This document shows, one piece after another, positions 16,534 through 24,924 of a DNA stretch of 38,618 nt. The stretch is from positions 1-38,618 of the forward strand of contig JAJDCQ010000002.1 of NCBI GenBank assembly GCA_029260755.1. Reading direction: 5' to 3'. The DNA is from Planctomycetota bacterium (GTDB lineage: Bacteria; Planctomycetota; J058; JAJDCQ01). Position 1 is the stretch's first letter; each line of letters starts with the position of its first letter. Under the pieces are notes generated by a model. That model was not told the DNA's origin. It made no database searches and saw only the letters and a program-made list of their open reading frames with translations. The translations under genes and the position numbers were made by a program.

Positions 16534-18291
16534 TCAGCGGCGCGTGACCCGCCAGAGCTCGACGGTGCCGTCCTCGCGCTCGCCCCGCAGCCAGCCGTCG
16601 GGATGAAAAGCCGCGGCAACGTAGCTCACCTCGCCGCCGACGGTCTGCAGCTCGGCGCAGGTCCCGATCTCGTGGACGCGGATCCCGGCCTCGGTGGCGA
16701 TCGCGACGAGTCCCCGCTCGGCGTCGATCGTCACCGGATGCGTCGCCGGGCTGTTCGCCTTCGCGCCGAGCCGGATCCGGGGTGCTGCGTGCCCACCGGT
16801 CTCCGGGTCGACCCAGAGCACCTCGTCGGGATACCGGAGCACGGCGAGGACGGGGGCGCTCGGGTGCCAGACGGCGTCGATGATCTCGCGGCGTATCTCG
16901 GCGATCCGGGCTCCGTCCTCGATTCGCCAGACGATCAGACCATGGCCCTGACGACCGAAGAGGTGGCGGCCGTTCGGCCCGAACGAGATCCAGTCGATGG
17001 ACAGCAAGAGGTCCCTGGCGGTGAGCGCGTCGAGCTCGGTTCCGTCGCTCGTGCGGTGCAGGGTGACGCGACCGCCGTCGGGCGGGCCGATCCCGTCCCA
17101 CGCGAGCGCGAGGACGCCGGCGTCCGCGTCGAAGGCGAGCGCGTCGACGTTCTGCGCGATCGGCTCGAAGACGCGGGGCGAGGCGTCATCGAGCGAGTCG
17201 AGGTGCAGCCCGTCCCAGCACGGGCCCGCGCCCCAGCGCCCGTCGGGGGAGACGGCCGTCGGGGCGTTCGGCGGGACCGTGTGGGTCCGTGCGCCGGCGA
17301 GCGGCACCGGCTCGAGCGCCCGGAAGTGCGCCTCGTCGAAGATCAGTCGTCCGCCCCGGCCTCGGTCGACCGCGCTCACGCGCGGCGGCTCGTCCGCCGC
17401 CGCGTGGGACGCCACGAGCTCGAACCCGAGATCCTCGGCCGCGCGGGCGGCGGCGCCGCGGGCGTGGACCTCGACGCAGATCGCGACGAGGGTCGCGTTG
17501 ATCGCGCCGGCGAGGAGACCCATTCCGATCCCGCCGAGGATCGACCAGACGAGCCAGCCCCCCTCCTCGCGCGGGTGACCGGTGACGGCGAGGACGAGCG
17601 CCTCGCCGGCGGACCGTCCGAGACCGCCGAGGGCGCCGCCGGCCAGGGCCGCCCCGAGCGAGGCGAGCCCGACCGCGACGATGGCGCCCACGATCGCCGA
17701 GCCGCCGACGATCACGAAGGCGATCGCCGCGAGCAGCCCGAACGCGGAGTGGGGGAGCGGCGGCGATCCGCCGCCGACGCCGCCGAGGTAGCCGGCCTCG
17801 GCGAGGAGCGAGAGCGTCGGTGTCGCGCCGATCGCGTCGACGCTGTCGAGCAGGAGCTGCACCGGGCCGAACCCGCCGAGCAAGCTCACGATCGCGCCGC
17901 TCGCCGCGCCGATCGCCGCCCAGGCGAGGATGGCGGAGCCTCCGAGGGGGAGGGCCGCGACGACATCGGGCGAGAGCGAGGTCTCGAGGGCGAGGTCGCC
18001 GCGCCGCGAGCGCCAGCGCCAGGCGGCCAGCAGACCGCACAGGAGGCCGAGGGCGAGGCCGCAGGCGGCGTTTTGGACGAGGTTCGCGCCGAGCGAGCCG
18101 CCCGTCACGGCCGGCGCCGTCGTCGCGATCCCGGCCACGATCGTCGGGACGAACGCGGCGCCGAGGAAGACCATCGCCACGGCGACCACGGCGAGGACGG
18201 CGATCGACCCGAAGGCGATGGCCGCGACGGCCGCGGCGGCGTCGGCGGACCTTGCGTTGGTCGCGTTGGGACTCCAGACACGGACGGCCAA
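16534..18291 (-). CDS. Polytopic membrane protein with C-terminal beta-propeller
   Basis: This protein has 585 residues from the chosen TTG. The N-terminal half is hydrophobic, with six or seven likely spans (about 18-42, 43-62, 74-90, 112-138, 183-207, 208-235, 246-275). The C-terminal half (about 310-585) carries WD40-like blades: TAVSPDGRWGAG, DWISFGPNGRHLFG, GLIVWRIEDG, AAFHPDGWLRG and TVELWRVTRR. It has no kinase or known transporter domain. TTG at 18291 is chosen because GAGGAG lies nine bases upstream and TAAGAT 41-46 bases upstream; the frame is open to GTG 18375, but that start would leave only 23 bases to the divergent YhaO-like gene. It lies 80 bases before kinase C on the same strand. 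A link to kinase C signalling is inferred from neighbourhood only. Confidence 0.75.
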   Translation of the reverse strand: MAVRVWSPNATNARSADAAAAVAAIAFGSIAVLAVVAVAMVFLGAAFVPTIVAGIATTAPAVTGGSLGANLVQNAACGLALGLLCGLLAAWRWRSRRGDLALETSLSPDVVAALPLGGSAILAWAAIGAASGAIVSLLGGFGPVQLLLDSVDAIGATPTLSLLAEAGYLGGVGGGSPPLPHSAFGLLAAIAFVIVGGSAIVGAIVAVGLASLGAALAGGALGGLGRSAGEALVLAVTGHPREEGGWLVWSILGGIGMGLLAGAINATLVAICVEVHARGAAARAAEDLGFELVASHAAADEPPRVSAVDRGRGGRLIFDEAHFRALEPVPLAGARTHTVPPNAPTAVSPDGRWGAGPCWDGLHLDSLDDASPRVFEPIAQNVDALAFDADAGVLALAWDGIGPPDGGRVTLHRTSDGTELDALTARDLLLSIDWISFGPNGRHLFGRQGHGLIVWRIEDGARIAEIRREIIDAVWHPSAPVLAVLRYPDEVLWVDPETGGHAAPRIRLGAKANSPATHPVTIDAERGLVAIATEAGIRVHEIGTCAELQTVGGEVSYVAAAFHPDGWLRGEREDGTVELWRVTRR

Positions 18292-18300
18292 GGCGTTGCT

Positions 18301-18337
18301 CTCCTCGGGGTGGGACGTCCTGGCGGCGACGATCTTA
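18301..18337 (-). promoter_or_regulatory. Candidate -10 box and ribosome site, membrane propeller gene
   Basis: On the minus strand TAAGAT lies at 18332-18337 and GAGGAG at 18301-18306, nine bases before TTG 18291. Together they give a normal leader of about 35 bases. No convincing -35 is visible. Confidence 0.35.
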
Positions 18338-18385
18338 CTCGCTGACGGGCCGATCGCTGTGCCCGTCCCTGTCACACCTCTCTGA

Positions 18386-18391
18386 TAGACT
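18386..18391 (+). promoter_or_regulatory. Candidate -10 box, leaderless start of YhaO-like gene
   Basis: TAGACT ends seven bases before GTG 18399, which puts the expected transcription start at or next to the start codon. No ribosome site lies between, so a leaderless message is likely. The -35 region is weak. Confidence 0.4.
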
Positions 18392-18398
18392 CGCCGGC

Positions 18399-19802
18399 GT
18401 GAAGATCGTCCATGCTGCCGACCTCCATATCGACAGTCCCCTCCGCGGGTTGGAGCGCTACGAGGGGGCGCCCGTCGAGCGCCTCCGCGGCGCGACGCGC
18501 GAGGCGGTGCGCAACCTCGTCGGGCTCTGTCAGGACGAGCGGGCGGACCTCCTCCTGATCGCGGGCGACGTCTACGACGGGGACTGGCGCGACTACAACA
18601 CCGGCCTCTTCTTCGCGCAGCAGATGGCGGCGCTCCGGGCGGCCGGGATCCCGGTCGTGATGATTCACGGCAACCACGACGCGGCGAGCCGGATCGCGCG
18701 GCATCTCCTCCTGCCCGACTCGGTGACGGTGCTGTCGACCGACGCGCCGCAGACGGTCCTCTTCGACGAGCTCGGCGTGGCGGTGCACGGCCAGGGGTTC
18801 GCGCGCGCGGCGGTGACCGACGACCTCTCGGCGACTTACCCCGACCCGGTGCCGGGGCTCTGGAACGTCGGGCTGCTCCACACCTGCGTCGGCGGGCGGC
18901 CCGGCCACGAGCGCTACGCGCCGTGCCGGCTCGAGGGCCTGATCGCGCGGGGCTACGACTACTGGGCGCTCGGCCACGTCCACACCCGCGAGGTCCTCCA
19001 CCGCGACCCGTGGGTCGTCTTCCCCGGCAACATCCAGGGGCGCCATGCTCGCGAGACCGGGCCGAAGGGCGCGAGCGTCGTCACCGTCGAGGACGGGCGC
19101 GTCCGCGCGGTCGATCACCACGACCTCGACGTCGTGAGGTGGGCGGTCCTCGAGGTCGATGCGGCCGAGGCGGCGAGTGTCTCCGAGGTCGCGGGCCTGG
19201 TTCGCGGCGCGGTCGAGGCGGCGCTCGAGGCGGCCGGTGGTCGCGCGCTCGCAGCTCGCGTCGTGCTCGCCGGGGCGAGCGCGGCGCACGGCGCGCTGCA
19301 CGCGGACGTCGCCCGGCTGACGGCCGACCTCCGGGCGGCCGCCGGCGAGGTCGGCGGCGACGACGTCTGGCTCGAGAAGGTGCTGCTGCGGACGCGGCCA
19401 CCGATCGACGTCGAGGCGGTCGCCGCGCGCGATGACCCGCTCGGATGCGTCGTGCGGACGATCCGGACGCTCCGGGACGACATCGCGCGCGACGGGGCCG
19501 AGGGCGCCGGCCGGCCACCGTCGGCGCCCGGCGATGCATCGGATGCATCCGATGCATCCGATGCGTTCGACGCATCTGATGCAACCAATGGTGGGGACCG
19601 GACGCGGGAACCGGCGGTGGCCAGCCTGGCCGAGGTCGCCGACGAGCTCGCCGAGCTCCGCCTCCGCCTTCCGGCCGAGCTCCGTCAGGGCGAGGATGCC
19701 CTCGACCTCGAGGATGGCGCGACGCTCGCCGCGCTCCTCGACGACGTCGAACGGATGCTCCTGCCGCGGCTCCTCGCCCACGACGAGGCGGGCGCGCCGT
19801 GA
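18399..19802 (+). CDS. YhaO/SbcD-like metallophosphatase, DNA repair nuclease
   Basis: This protein has 467 residues. The Mre11/SbcD metallophosphatase motifs are complete: D8-x-H10 (AADLHIDSPL), GDVYDGD with D57, GNHD (91-94), H161 (LLHT) and GHVHT (192-196). These bind two metal ions and support nuclease activity on DNA ends. It starts VKIVHAADLHIDSPL, typical of the YhaO branch. The partner ATPase begins inside its stop codon (GTGA overlap at 19799-19802), so the two are made together, as in YhaO-YhaN and SbcD-SbcC. Between the nuclease and the C-terminal helices, residues 379-396 are an Asp-Ala-Ser repeat encoded by six 9-base units. GTG 18399 is chosen because the fold starts at its second residue. 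The biological role is probably end processing in double-strand break repair (family knowledge). Confidence 0.9.
   Translation: MKIVHAADLHIDSPLRGLERYEGAPVERLRGATREAVRNLVGLCQDERADLLLIAGDVYDGDWRDYNTGLFFAQQMAALRAAGIPVVMIHGNHDAASRIARHLLLPDSVTVLSTDAPQTVLFDELGVAVHGQGFARAAVTDDLSATYPDPVPGLWNVGLLHTCVGGRPGHERYAPCRLEGLIARGYDYWALGHVHTREVLHRDPWVVFPGNIQGRHARETGPKGASVVTVEDGRVRAVDHHDLDVVRWAVLEVDAAEAASVSEVAGLVRGAVEAALEAAGGRALAARVVLAGASAAHGALHADVARLTADLRAAAGEVGGDDVWLEKVLLRTRPPIDVEAVAARDDPLGCVVRTIRTLRDDIARDGAEGAGRPPSAPGDASDASDASDAFDASDATNGGDRTREPAVASLAEVADELAELRLRLPAELRQGEDALDLEDGATLAALLDDVERMLLPRLLAHDEAGAP
19533..19586 (+). repeat. Six tandem 9-base units, GATGCATCS
   Basis: Six in-frame units follow each other: GATGCATCG, two of GATGCATCC, GATGCGTTC, GACGCATCT and GATGCAACC. 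They encode DAS three times, DAF, DAS, DAT. The core GATGCATC is its own reverse complement. Codons end in T or A far more than in the surrounding gene, which suggests recent expansion. Confidence 0.9.
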
Positions 19803-22800
19803 GGATCTGCGAGCTCGATCTGATCGCGTGGGGCCCGTTCGCGGGCGTGCGTCTCGGCTTCGATCGTGGGGGAGACCCCGGTGGGCTCCACGTGATCTAC
19901 GGTCCGAACGAGGCCGGCAAGACGACGACGCTCCGCGCCGTCCGGGCGCTGCTCCACGGCGTCCCGGTCCGCACCGTCGACGCGCATCGCCACCGGATGC
20001 CCAAGCTCCGGATCGGGGCGCGGCTGCGGAACGCCGCCGGGGCGGAGATCGAGATCCGCCGCCGCAAGGGCAAGAAGCAGACGCTCCTCGACGCCGACGA
20101 GCGACCGATCCCCGAGGCGACCCTGCGGGATCGCTTCCTCGGCGGCGTCTCGGCCGAGCTCTTCGCGAGCATGTTCGGCATCGACCACGACGCCCTCCGG
20201 CGCGGGGCGCGGGCCCTCCTCGAGGGCGGCGGCGAGGTCGGCGAGAGCCTCTTCGACGCGGGCCTCGGCGGTCCGGGCGTGCACCGCGTCCTCCGCGAGC
20301 TCCAGGCCGAGGCGGCGCAGCTCTACAGTCGCGGCGCCCAGAAGAAGCCCGTCAACCTGGCCCTGCGCGAGCTCCGCGAGGCGCGCGTGAGGATCCGGGA
20401 GCTCGCCCTGCCGCCGCGCCGGTTCGCGGAGGCGTCGGCCGAGCTCGCCGCGACGAGGCAGCAGCTCACCCGCCTCGGCGAGCAGGCGCGCGGGCTTCGC
20501 CAGGAGCGGCATCGGCTCGAGCGACAGCGCGGTCTGCTCCCGTTGCTGGCGAAGCGGCGTGAGCTCGTCGAGCGGCTCGAGTCGCTCGGCGCGGCCGCGG
20601 CCCTCGACGAGGCGGACGCGGGGCGGCGCCGGGACGCCCTTCGCGCGCTCCGGGAGGGCGGGCCGCGCATCGAGGGGCTCGAGCGGGAGATCGCCGAGCT
20701 CGAGGGCGAGCTCGAACGACTCGACGCCCCCGGCGTCCTCGGCGAGCACGAGGCGGTCGTGCGCGACCTGCGCGACCGCGCGGGTAGCCATCGCAAGGCG
20801 AGCCGGGACGTGCCGCGGCTCACGCGCGAGCGGCGCGTGCTGCAGGAAGAGGCCTGCGGGATCCTCGCCGACCTCGGGTGGGACCGGAGCGCGGAGGCGT
20901 CCTCACCTCGACGCCAGGGCGAGCTGTTCGGCGCGGGCGGGCCGCCCCCCGACGACGGCGGCGCCGACGGCGGCCCCGACGACCTCGGGCCGCGCCCGCT
21001 CGCGTGGCACGAGCGGGCGAGCGAGCTCCGCCGCGACTTCCTGACCGGCGCGCCGCGCCACGCCCGGATCGCCGAGCTGTCGCGGCAGCTCTCCGTCCTC
21101 GCCGAGCAGGTCCGGACCAGCCGGCGGGCGGCCGGTCGCCTCGATGCGCGGCGGCGGCGCGCCCGGGCCGGGCTCGATGCCCTCCCCGAGCCCGCGTCGA
21201 GCGCGCCCCTGCGCGCCGCCCTCGCGCGCGCTCAGGCGGAGGGCGACCTCGAGCGGCGGCTCGCCGATGGCCGCCGCGCGCTCGCGGTGCTCGACGACGA
21301 GGTCGCCGCGGCGCGGGCCGGGCTCGGTCTGATCGAGGGCGACGCCGACGACCTCGCGCGCCTCGCGGTGCCGCCGCTCGAGACGGTCGCCCGCTTCGAG
21401 CGGGAGCTCTCCGCGGCCGACGTGTCCCGGGCGCGCCTCGAGGAGCGGGCGGGCGAGCTGCACGAGAGACTCGAGCTGGCGCGGCGGCGGCTCGCCGAGC
21501 TGCGGCTCGGCGGGGAGGTGCCGACCGAGGACGAGCTCGAGGCGGCGCGCGGTCGCCGCGCGGTCGGCTGGGCGCTCGTGCGACGGGCGTGGCTCGATGG
21601 CGACGACGAGGTGGTCCGGGAGGAGTCGGCTCGCTACGACGACGGGCGGGCGCTCCCCGAGGCGTTCGCGCACGCGATCTCCGCCGCGGACGGGGTCGCC
21701 GACCGGCTCCGCCGCGAGGCGGACCGGGTCGCCCGACGCGCGGAGCTCGTCGCGACCGAGGAGGCGGCCCGGCGGGCGCGCGACGAGCTCGCGGGGCGCA
21801 TGGACGAGCTCGCGTCGCGACGCGACGCGACCGACGCGGCGTGGCGAGACGTGTGGCGAGACGTCGGCATCGCCCGCCCGCTTCCGCCGGTCGAGATGCG
21901 CGCGTGGCTCGGTCGGCTCGCCTCGCTCCGGGACGCGGTCGGCAGACGGCGCGCGGCGGCGGCGGAGGTCGCCGGCCTCGAGGCGCGGGTGGCCGAGCTC
22001 GGCGCGGCGCTCGCGGCGCGGCTCGCGGCCCTCGACCCGGACGGGTCGACCTCGCCGGGACCGGATGGCGAGTCGCTCGCCGAGCGGATCGATCGCGCGG
22101 GGCGCATCGCGGCGAGGCTCGACGGGTGCGCCCGCCGGCGGGCGGAGCTCGAGAGCTCGGTCGAGGCGCTCGACGTCGAGGTGGCCGCCGAGCGTCGGGC
22201 GCGGGCCGAGCACGAGGAGGCGCTCGCGGAGGCGCGGGCGCGGTGGGCCGAGCTGCTCGCGCCGCTCGGGCTCTGCGCCGACGCGACGCCGGCCGAGGCG
22301 GACGCGGTCCTCGGGCGGTGTCAGGATCTCTTCGACCGGCTGGGCCGATGCCGCGAGCTCGACCGGCGCCTCGCGGGAATCGAGCGCGACGCGGCGAGCT
22401 TCGGCGAGGACGTGGCGCGGGTCGTGGCCGAGCTCGCGCCCGACCTCACCGGCCTGTTCCCCGAGCAGGCGGCCGAGCAGCTCCACGTCCGCGTCACCGA
22501 CGCGGCCGCCGGCGAGCAGCGGCGCGAGCGCCTTCGTCGTGAGCTGGCCGGCCGGAGGCGGGCGTGGCAGGCGGCGAAGACCGAGCATCGACTCGCGGAC
22601 GAGACGCTGGAAGAGCTCCGGGAGCGGGCGGAGTGCGCCCGGGTCGAGGACCTCGAGGAGGCGTTCGGGCGAGCGCGCGCCGTTCGAGAGACCCGGCGCG
22701 AGCTCGCGAGCCTCGAGGAGAGCCTCCTCGATCTCGGCGGGGGCGCGACGGTGGCCGACCTCGTCCGCGAGGGGGAGCGCCTCGACGCCGACGCGCTGGG

Positions 22801-23491
22801 CGCCGATCTCGAGGCGGTCGACGCGCGCCTCGCCGAGGTCGCCGAGGAGGAAGCGGAGCTCCAGCGAACGGACGGAAGACGCCAGGCCGCCCTCGCGGCG
22901 ATGGACGGAACGAGCGAGGCGGCGACCGCCGAGGCGGCCGCATCGAGCATCGTCGCGAAGCTGCGGAGCGACGTCTCCCGCCACGTCGTCGCGCGGCTCG
23001 CGGCATCGCTGCTGGGGAAGGCGATCGAGCGCTACCGCGAGCGGCATCAGGGGCCGGTCCTGCGGCGGGCGAGCACGCTCTTCCGGAGGCTGACGCTCGG
23101 CGCCTACGCCCGGCTCGGCACCGGCTTCGACGAGCGCGACGAGCCGGTCCTGCGGTGCGTGCGGAGCGACGGGGCGAGCGTCGGCGTCGACGCGCTCTCG
23201 GACGGGACGCGCGACCAGCTCTACCTCGCCCTACGCCTCGCGAGCGTCGAGCGTCACCTAGACGGCGGCGAGCCGCTGCCGTTCATCGTCGACGACGTGC
23301 TCATCCACTTCGACGACGAGCGCGCCCGCGCCGCCCTCGCCGCGTTCGGAGAGCTCGCCGCCAGGACGCAGGTGATGATCTTCACCCACCACGCCCGGAT
23401 CGCCGAGCTGGCCCGCGAGGCCGTCCCCGCCGACCGCCTCGTCGAGCACGACCTCGGCGCGCTGCGGACGGGCGCTCCATCAGCCGGGTGA
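19799..23491 (+). CDS. YhaN/SbcC-like coiled-coil ATPase (SMC-related)
   Basis: This protein has 1230 residues. Walker A is GPNEAGKTT (35-43), of the YhaN/RecN/SbcC type. The C-terminal half-site has the signature region DALSDGTRDQLYLALRLASVE (about 1131-1151) and Walker B LPFIVDDVLIHFDD (1160-1173), with the H-loop at FTHH (about 1195). Between lie about 1000 residues of heptad-rich, Glu/Arg/Leu/Ala coiled coil, interrupted by a Gly/Pro/Asp stretch (374-400). There is no clear zinc-hook CxxC at the middle, as is usual for YhaN rather than SbcC. The ATPase would open and close around DNA ends to regulate the nuclease. It begins by GTGA overlap with the nuclease gene. The call is firm at family level; the exact pathway is inferred. 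Confidence 0.9.
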   Translation: MRICELDLIAWGPFAGVRLGFDRGGDPGGLHVIYGPNEAGKTTTLRAVRALLHGVPVRTVDAHRHRMPKLRIGARLRNAAGAEIEIRRRKGKKQTLLDADERPIPEATLRDRFLGGVSAELFASMFGIDHDALRRGARALLEGGGEVGESLFDAGLGGPGVHRVLRELQAEAAQLYSRGAQKKPVNLALRELREARVRIRELALPPRRFAEASAELAATRQQLTRLGEQARGLRQERHRLERQRGLLPLLAKRRELVERLESLGAAAALDEADAGRRRDALRALREGGPRIEGLEREIAELEGELERLDAPGVLGEHEAVVRDLRDRAGSHRKASRDVPRLTRERRVLQEEACGILADLGWDRSAEASSPRRQGELFGAGGPPPDDGGADGGPDDLGPRPLAWHERASELRRDFLTGAPRHARIAELSRQLSVLAEQVRTSRRAAGRLDARRRRARAGLDALPEPASSAPLRAALARAQAEGDLERRLADGRRALAVLDDEVAAARAGLGLIEGDADDLARLAVPPLETVARFERELSAADVSRARLEERAGELHERLELARRRLAELRLGGEVPTEDELEAARGRRAVGWALVRRAWLDGDDEVVREESARYDDGRALPEAFAHAISAADGVADRLRREADRVARRAELVATEEAARRARDELAGRMDELASRRDATDAAWRDVWRDVGIARPLPPVEMRAWLGRLASLRDAVGRRRAAAAEVAGLEARVAELGAALAARLAALDPDGSTSPGPDGESLAERIDRAGRIAARLDGCARRRAELESSVEALDVEVAAERRARAEHEEALAEARARWAELLAPLGLCADATPAEADAVLGRCQDLFDRLGRCRELDRRLAGIERDAASFGEDVARVVAELAPDLTGLFPEQAAEQLHVRVTDAAAGEQRRERLRRELAGRRRAWQAAKTEHRLADETLEELRERAECARVEDLEEAFGRARAVRETRRELASLEESLLDLGGGATVADLVREGERLDADALGADLEAVDARLAEVAEEEAELQRTDGRRQAALAAMDGTSEAATAEAAASSIVAKLRSDVSRHVVARLAASLLGKAIERYRERHQGPVLRRASTLFRRLTLGAYARLGTGFDERDEPVLRCVRSDGASVGVDALSDGTRDQLYLALRLASVERHLDGGEPLPFIVDDVLIHFDDERARAALAAFGELAARTQVMIFTHHARIAELAREAVPADRLVEHDLGALRTGAPSAG

Positions 23492-23604
23492 TCCGCCTCC
23501 CCCGGCCAGCCAACGCATCGGCTGACGCATCGCGTTAGAATTCTATGGACGCCTCGGTGACCTTGGTTTAGCCTGGGCGCCTCGCGCGATGTGGAGGCGA
23601 ACCG
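23492..23604 (+). other. Intergenic region with direct repeat upstream of zinc-ribbon gene
   Basis: The stretch holds ACGCATCG twice (23513-23520 and 23525-23532, 12 bases apart) and TAGAAT just downstream, which could be a -10. The ribosome site GGAGG (23593-23597) lies seven bases before the ATG at 23605. No terminator is evident. Confidence 0.35.
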
Positions 23605-24207
23605 ATGGGAATCCCAGCTACCGGGGTCCAGGCCGCCCGCGAGCAGGAGCTCCGGCTCGTGTTCCGGTGCGACGCGTGTGACCACAAGGCGAAGGCGGTC
23701 GTTCTCGGTCGTGGTCAGGGCAGCGGCGTCGCGCTGATGCATCTGGACGTCGACGGCGCCGCCCGGCGGGCCGGGGCGGCCGCGACGGCCGGCGCGTCGA
23801 AGAACGCCCGACGACTGCTCGAGCTCGTCGCGTGTCCCGCGTGCGGACACGCCGATGGCGGGGCGTGGACGCGGGCCTGGCTCCGCGTCGCGCTCATCGC
23901 GACGGCCGCCGCCGCTCCGGGCCTCGCCGCGGGTGGGTTCATCGCGGTCATCGCCGGCGGCCGCGGCGGCTTCCCGCTCACCGTCGGGCTCGGGCTGATG
24001 ACGCTCGGCGCGGTCATCGGGATCGCGATCGCGGTCAGCCTGGCGTGGCCGCTCGGAGACGTCGCCGGGCGCGTGTCGTTCGAATCGGCCGACGCGAAGC
24101 GCGAGGACGTCTCGCCCGGACGCCGACCGGGCCGGTCGACCCCTCCCCGGCGTCGACGCCGTCCCGGGTCGCCCGGAAGGCCACCGCCGGCCCGCGCGCG
24201 AGGCTGA
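23605..24207 (+). CDS. Zinc-ribbon membrane protein with basic tail
   Basis: This protein has 200 residues and no recognised family. Two CxxC knuckles, RCDACD (C22, C25) and ACPACG (C77, C80), would together bind one zinc. The first sits in a typical ribbon context (LRLVFRCDACDHKAKAVV), similar to ribbons in general RNA/DNA or sensory proteins. Two membrane spans follow (about 92-117 and 124-148), then a tail very rich in Arg and Pro (about 165-200), including a run of five Arg. The tail is probably cytoplasmic with the ribbon. Start: ATG with GGAGG seven bases upstream. It lies 87 bases before a second small Cys-rich membrane protein with the same parts in another order, so the two may act together. 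Confidence 0.7.
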   Translation: MGIPATGVQAAREQELRLVFRCDACDHKAKAVVLGRGQGSGVALMHLDVDGAARRAGAAATAGASKNARRLLELVACPACGHADGGAWTRAWLRVALIATAAAAPGLAAGGFIAVIAGGRGGFPLTVGLGLMTLGAVIGIAIAVSLAWPLGDVAGRVSFESADAKREDVSPGRRPGRSTPPRRRRRPGSPGRPPPARARG

Positions 24208-24294
24208 GACCGTCGCGCGGACCTCGAGCGTCGGCCGGCTCCGACGAGCGGCTCGGCTCGTTGCGATTCGACGTTGCCGCGGCGAAGGTAGGGC

Positions 24295-24906
24295 ATGGCC
24301 GAGCGCTGCCCCGATCACCAGGGTCGCCTGAAGCCCTGGAAGTGCGACGAGTGCGCCGACATAGCCGACGGCTTCCCCGATGGCTGCCCCGAGCACGGGT
24401 GGAGTCGGGGGCGCCGGTGCGACACGTGCGAGCTGCTCCGCGACGTCGTCAGCCGTGATGACATCGAGCCGGACGACGAGCCCGAGCCCGAGCCCGAGCG
24501 GAGGCGCTCGTCCGGGCGCGCCCGCTCGCGGAGAGAGGTCAGCCGGCGCGCCCGTGAGGTCCGGTCGACCTCGTCGCGCGAGCGACGGGTCTCGGGTCGC
24601 GACCGACGGGTCTCGGGTCGCGGACGACGCAGCTCGCGCTCGAGCGACCGCCTGAGACCTTCCCGGGCGCGCCGCGCGGCGCCCCAGGATGCCGACGGCG
24701 TCACCCTCGCCCTCGCGATCTTCAGCTTCTTTCTGTGCTTTCCGCTGTTGGCCGGGATCGCCCTGCTGATGGCGCACGGCAAGAGGGGCCCGATGGCGTC
24801 GATGTCGCGCGGCCTCGCGTTCACCTGCCTCGCGCTCTTCGCGATCCTGATGATGGTCTACTTCCTCGTCTTCCTGAGCGTCGCAGCCGAGGCGGGCGCC
24901 CCCTGA
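24295..24906 (+). CDS. Cys/His-rich membrane protein with Arg-rich linker
   Basis: This protein has 203 residues. The first 45 carry eight potential zinc ligands: C5, H8, C17, C20, C31, H34, C42 and C45, spaced as two small fingers (CPDH, CDEC, CPEH, CDTC). Then comes an acidic EPEPEP stretch, a strongly basic Arg/Ser linker (about 69-130) with the heptad RRVSGRD/RRVSGRG, and two membrane spans (136-160 and 172-196). The two-span end resembles DUF4190-type helices. The order finger-basic-span differs from the neighbouring protein. Function unknown; nucleic-acid or anionic-lipid binding by the basic part is a guess. GAAGG lies about six bases before ATG 24295. It ends 18 bases from the stop of the convergent DUF445 gene. 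Confidence 0.7.
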   Translation: MAERCPDHQGRLKPWKCDECADIADGFPDGCPEHGWSRGRRCDTCELLRDVVSRDDIEPDDEPEPEPERRRSSGRARSRREVSRRAREVRSTSSRERRVSGRDRRVSGRGRRSSRSSDRLRPSRARRAAPQDADGVTLALAIFSFFLCFPLLAGIALLMAHGKRGPMASMSRGLAFTCLALFAILMMVYFLVFLSVAAEAGAP

Positions 24907-24924
24907 CGGCGCCCGGCGCCCGGC

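Noticed and set aside
19081..19588. Antisense Met/His-repeat peptides over the nonamer repeat
   Set aside because: They arise from reading GATGCATC units on the other strand; no ribosome site or protein-like sequence.
18399..23491. Phage-defence system based on a nuclease-ATPase pair
   Set aside because: Motifs and GTGA overlap fit the chromosomal YhaO/YhaN repair pair. There are no further defence genes, integrase or mobile borders.
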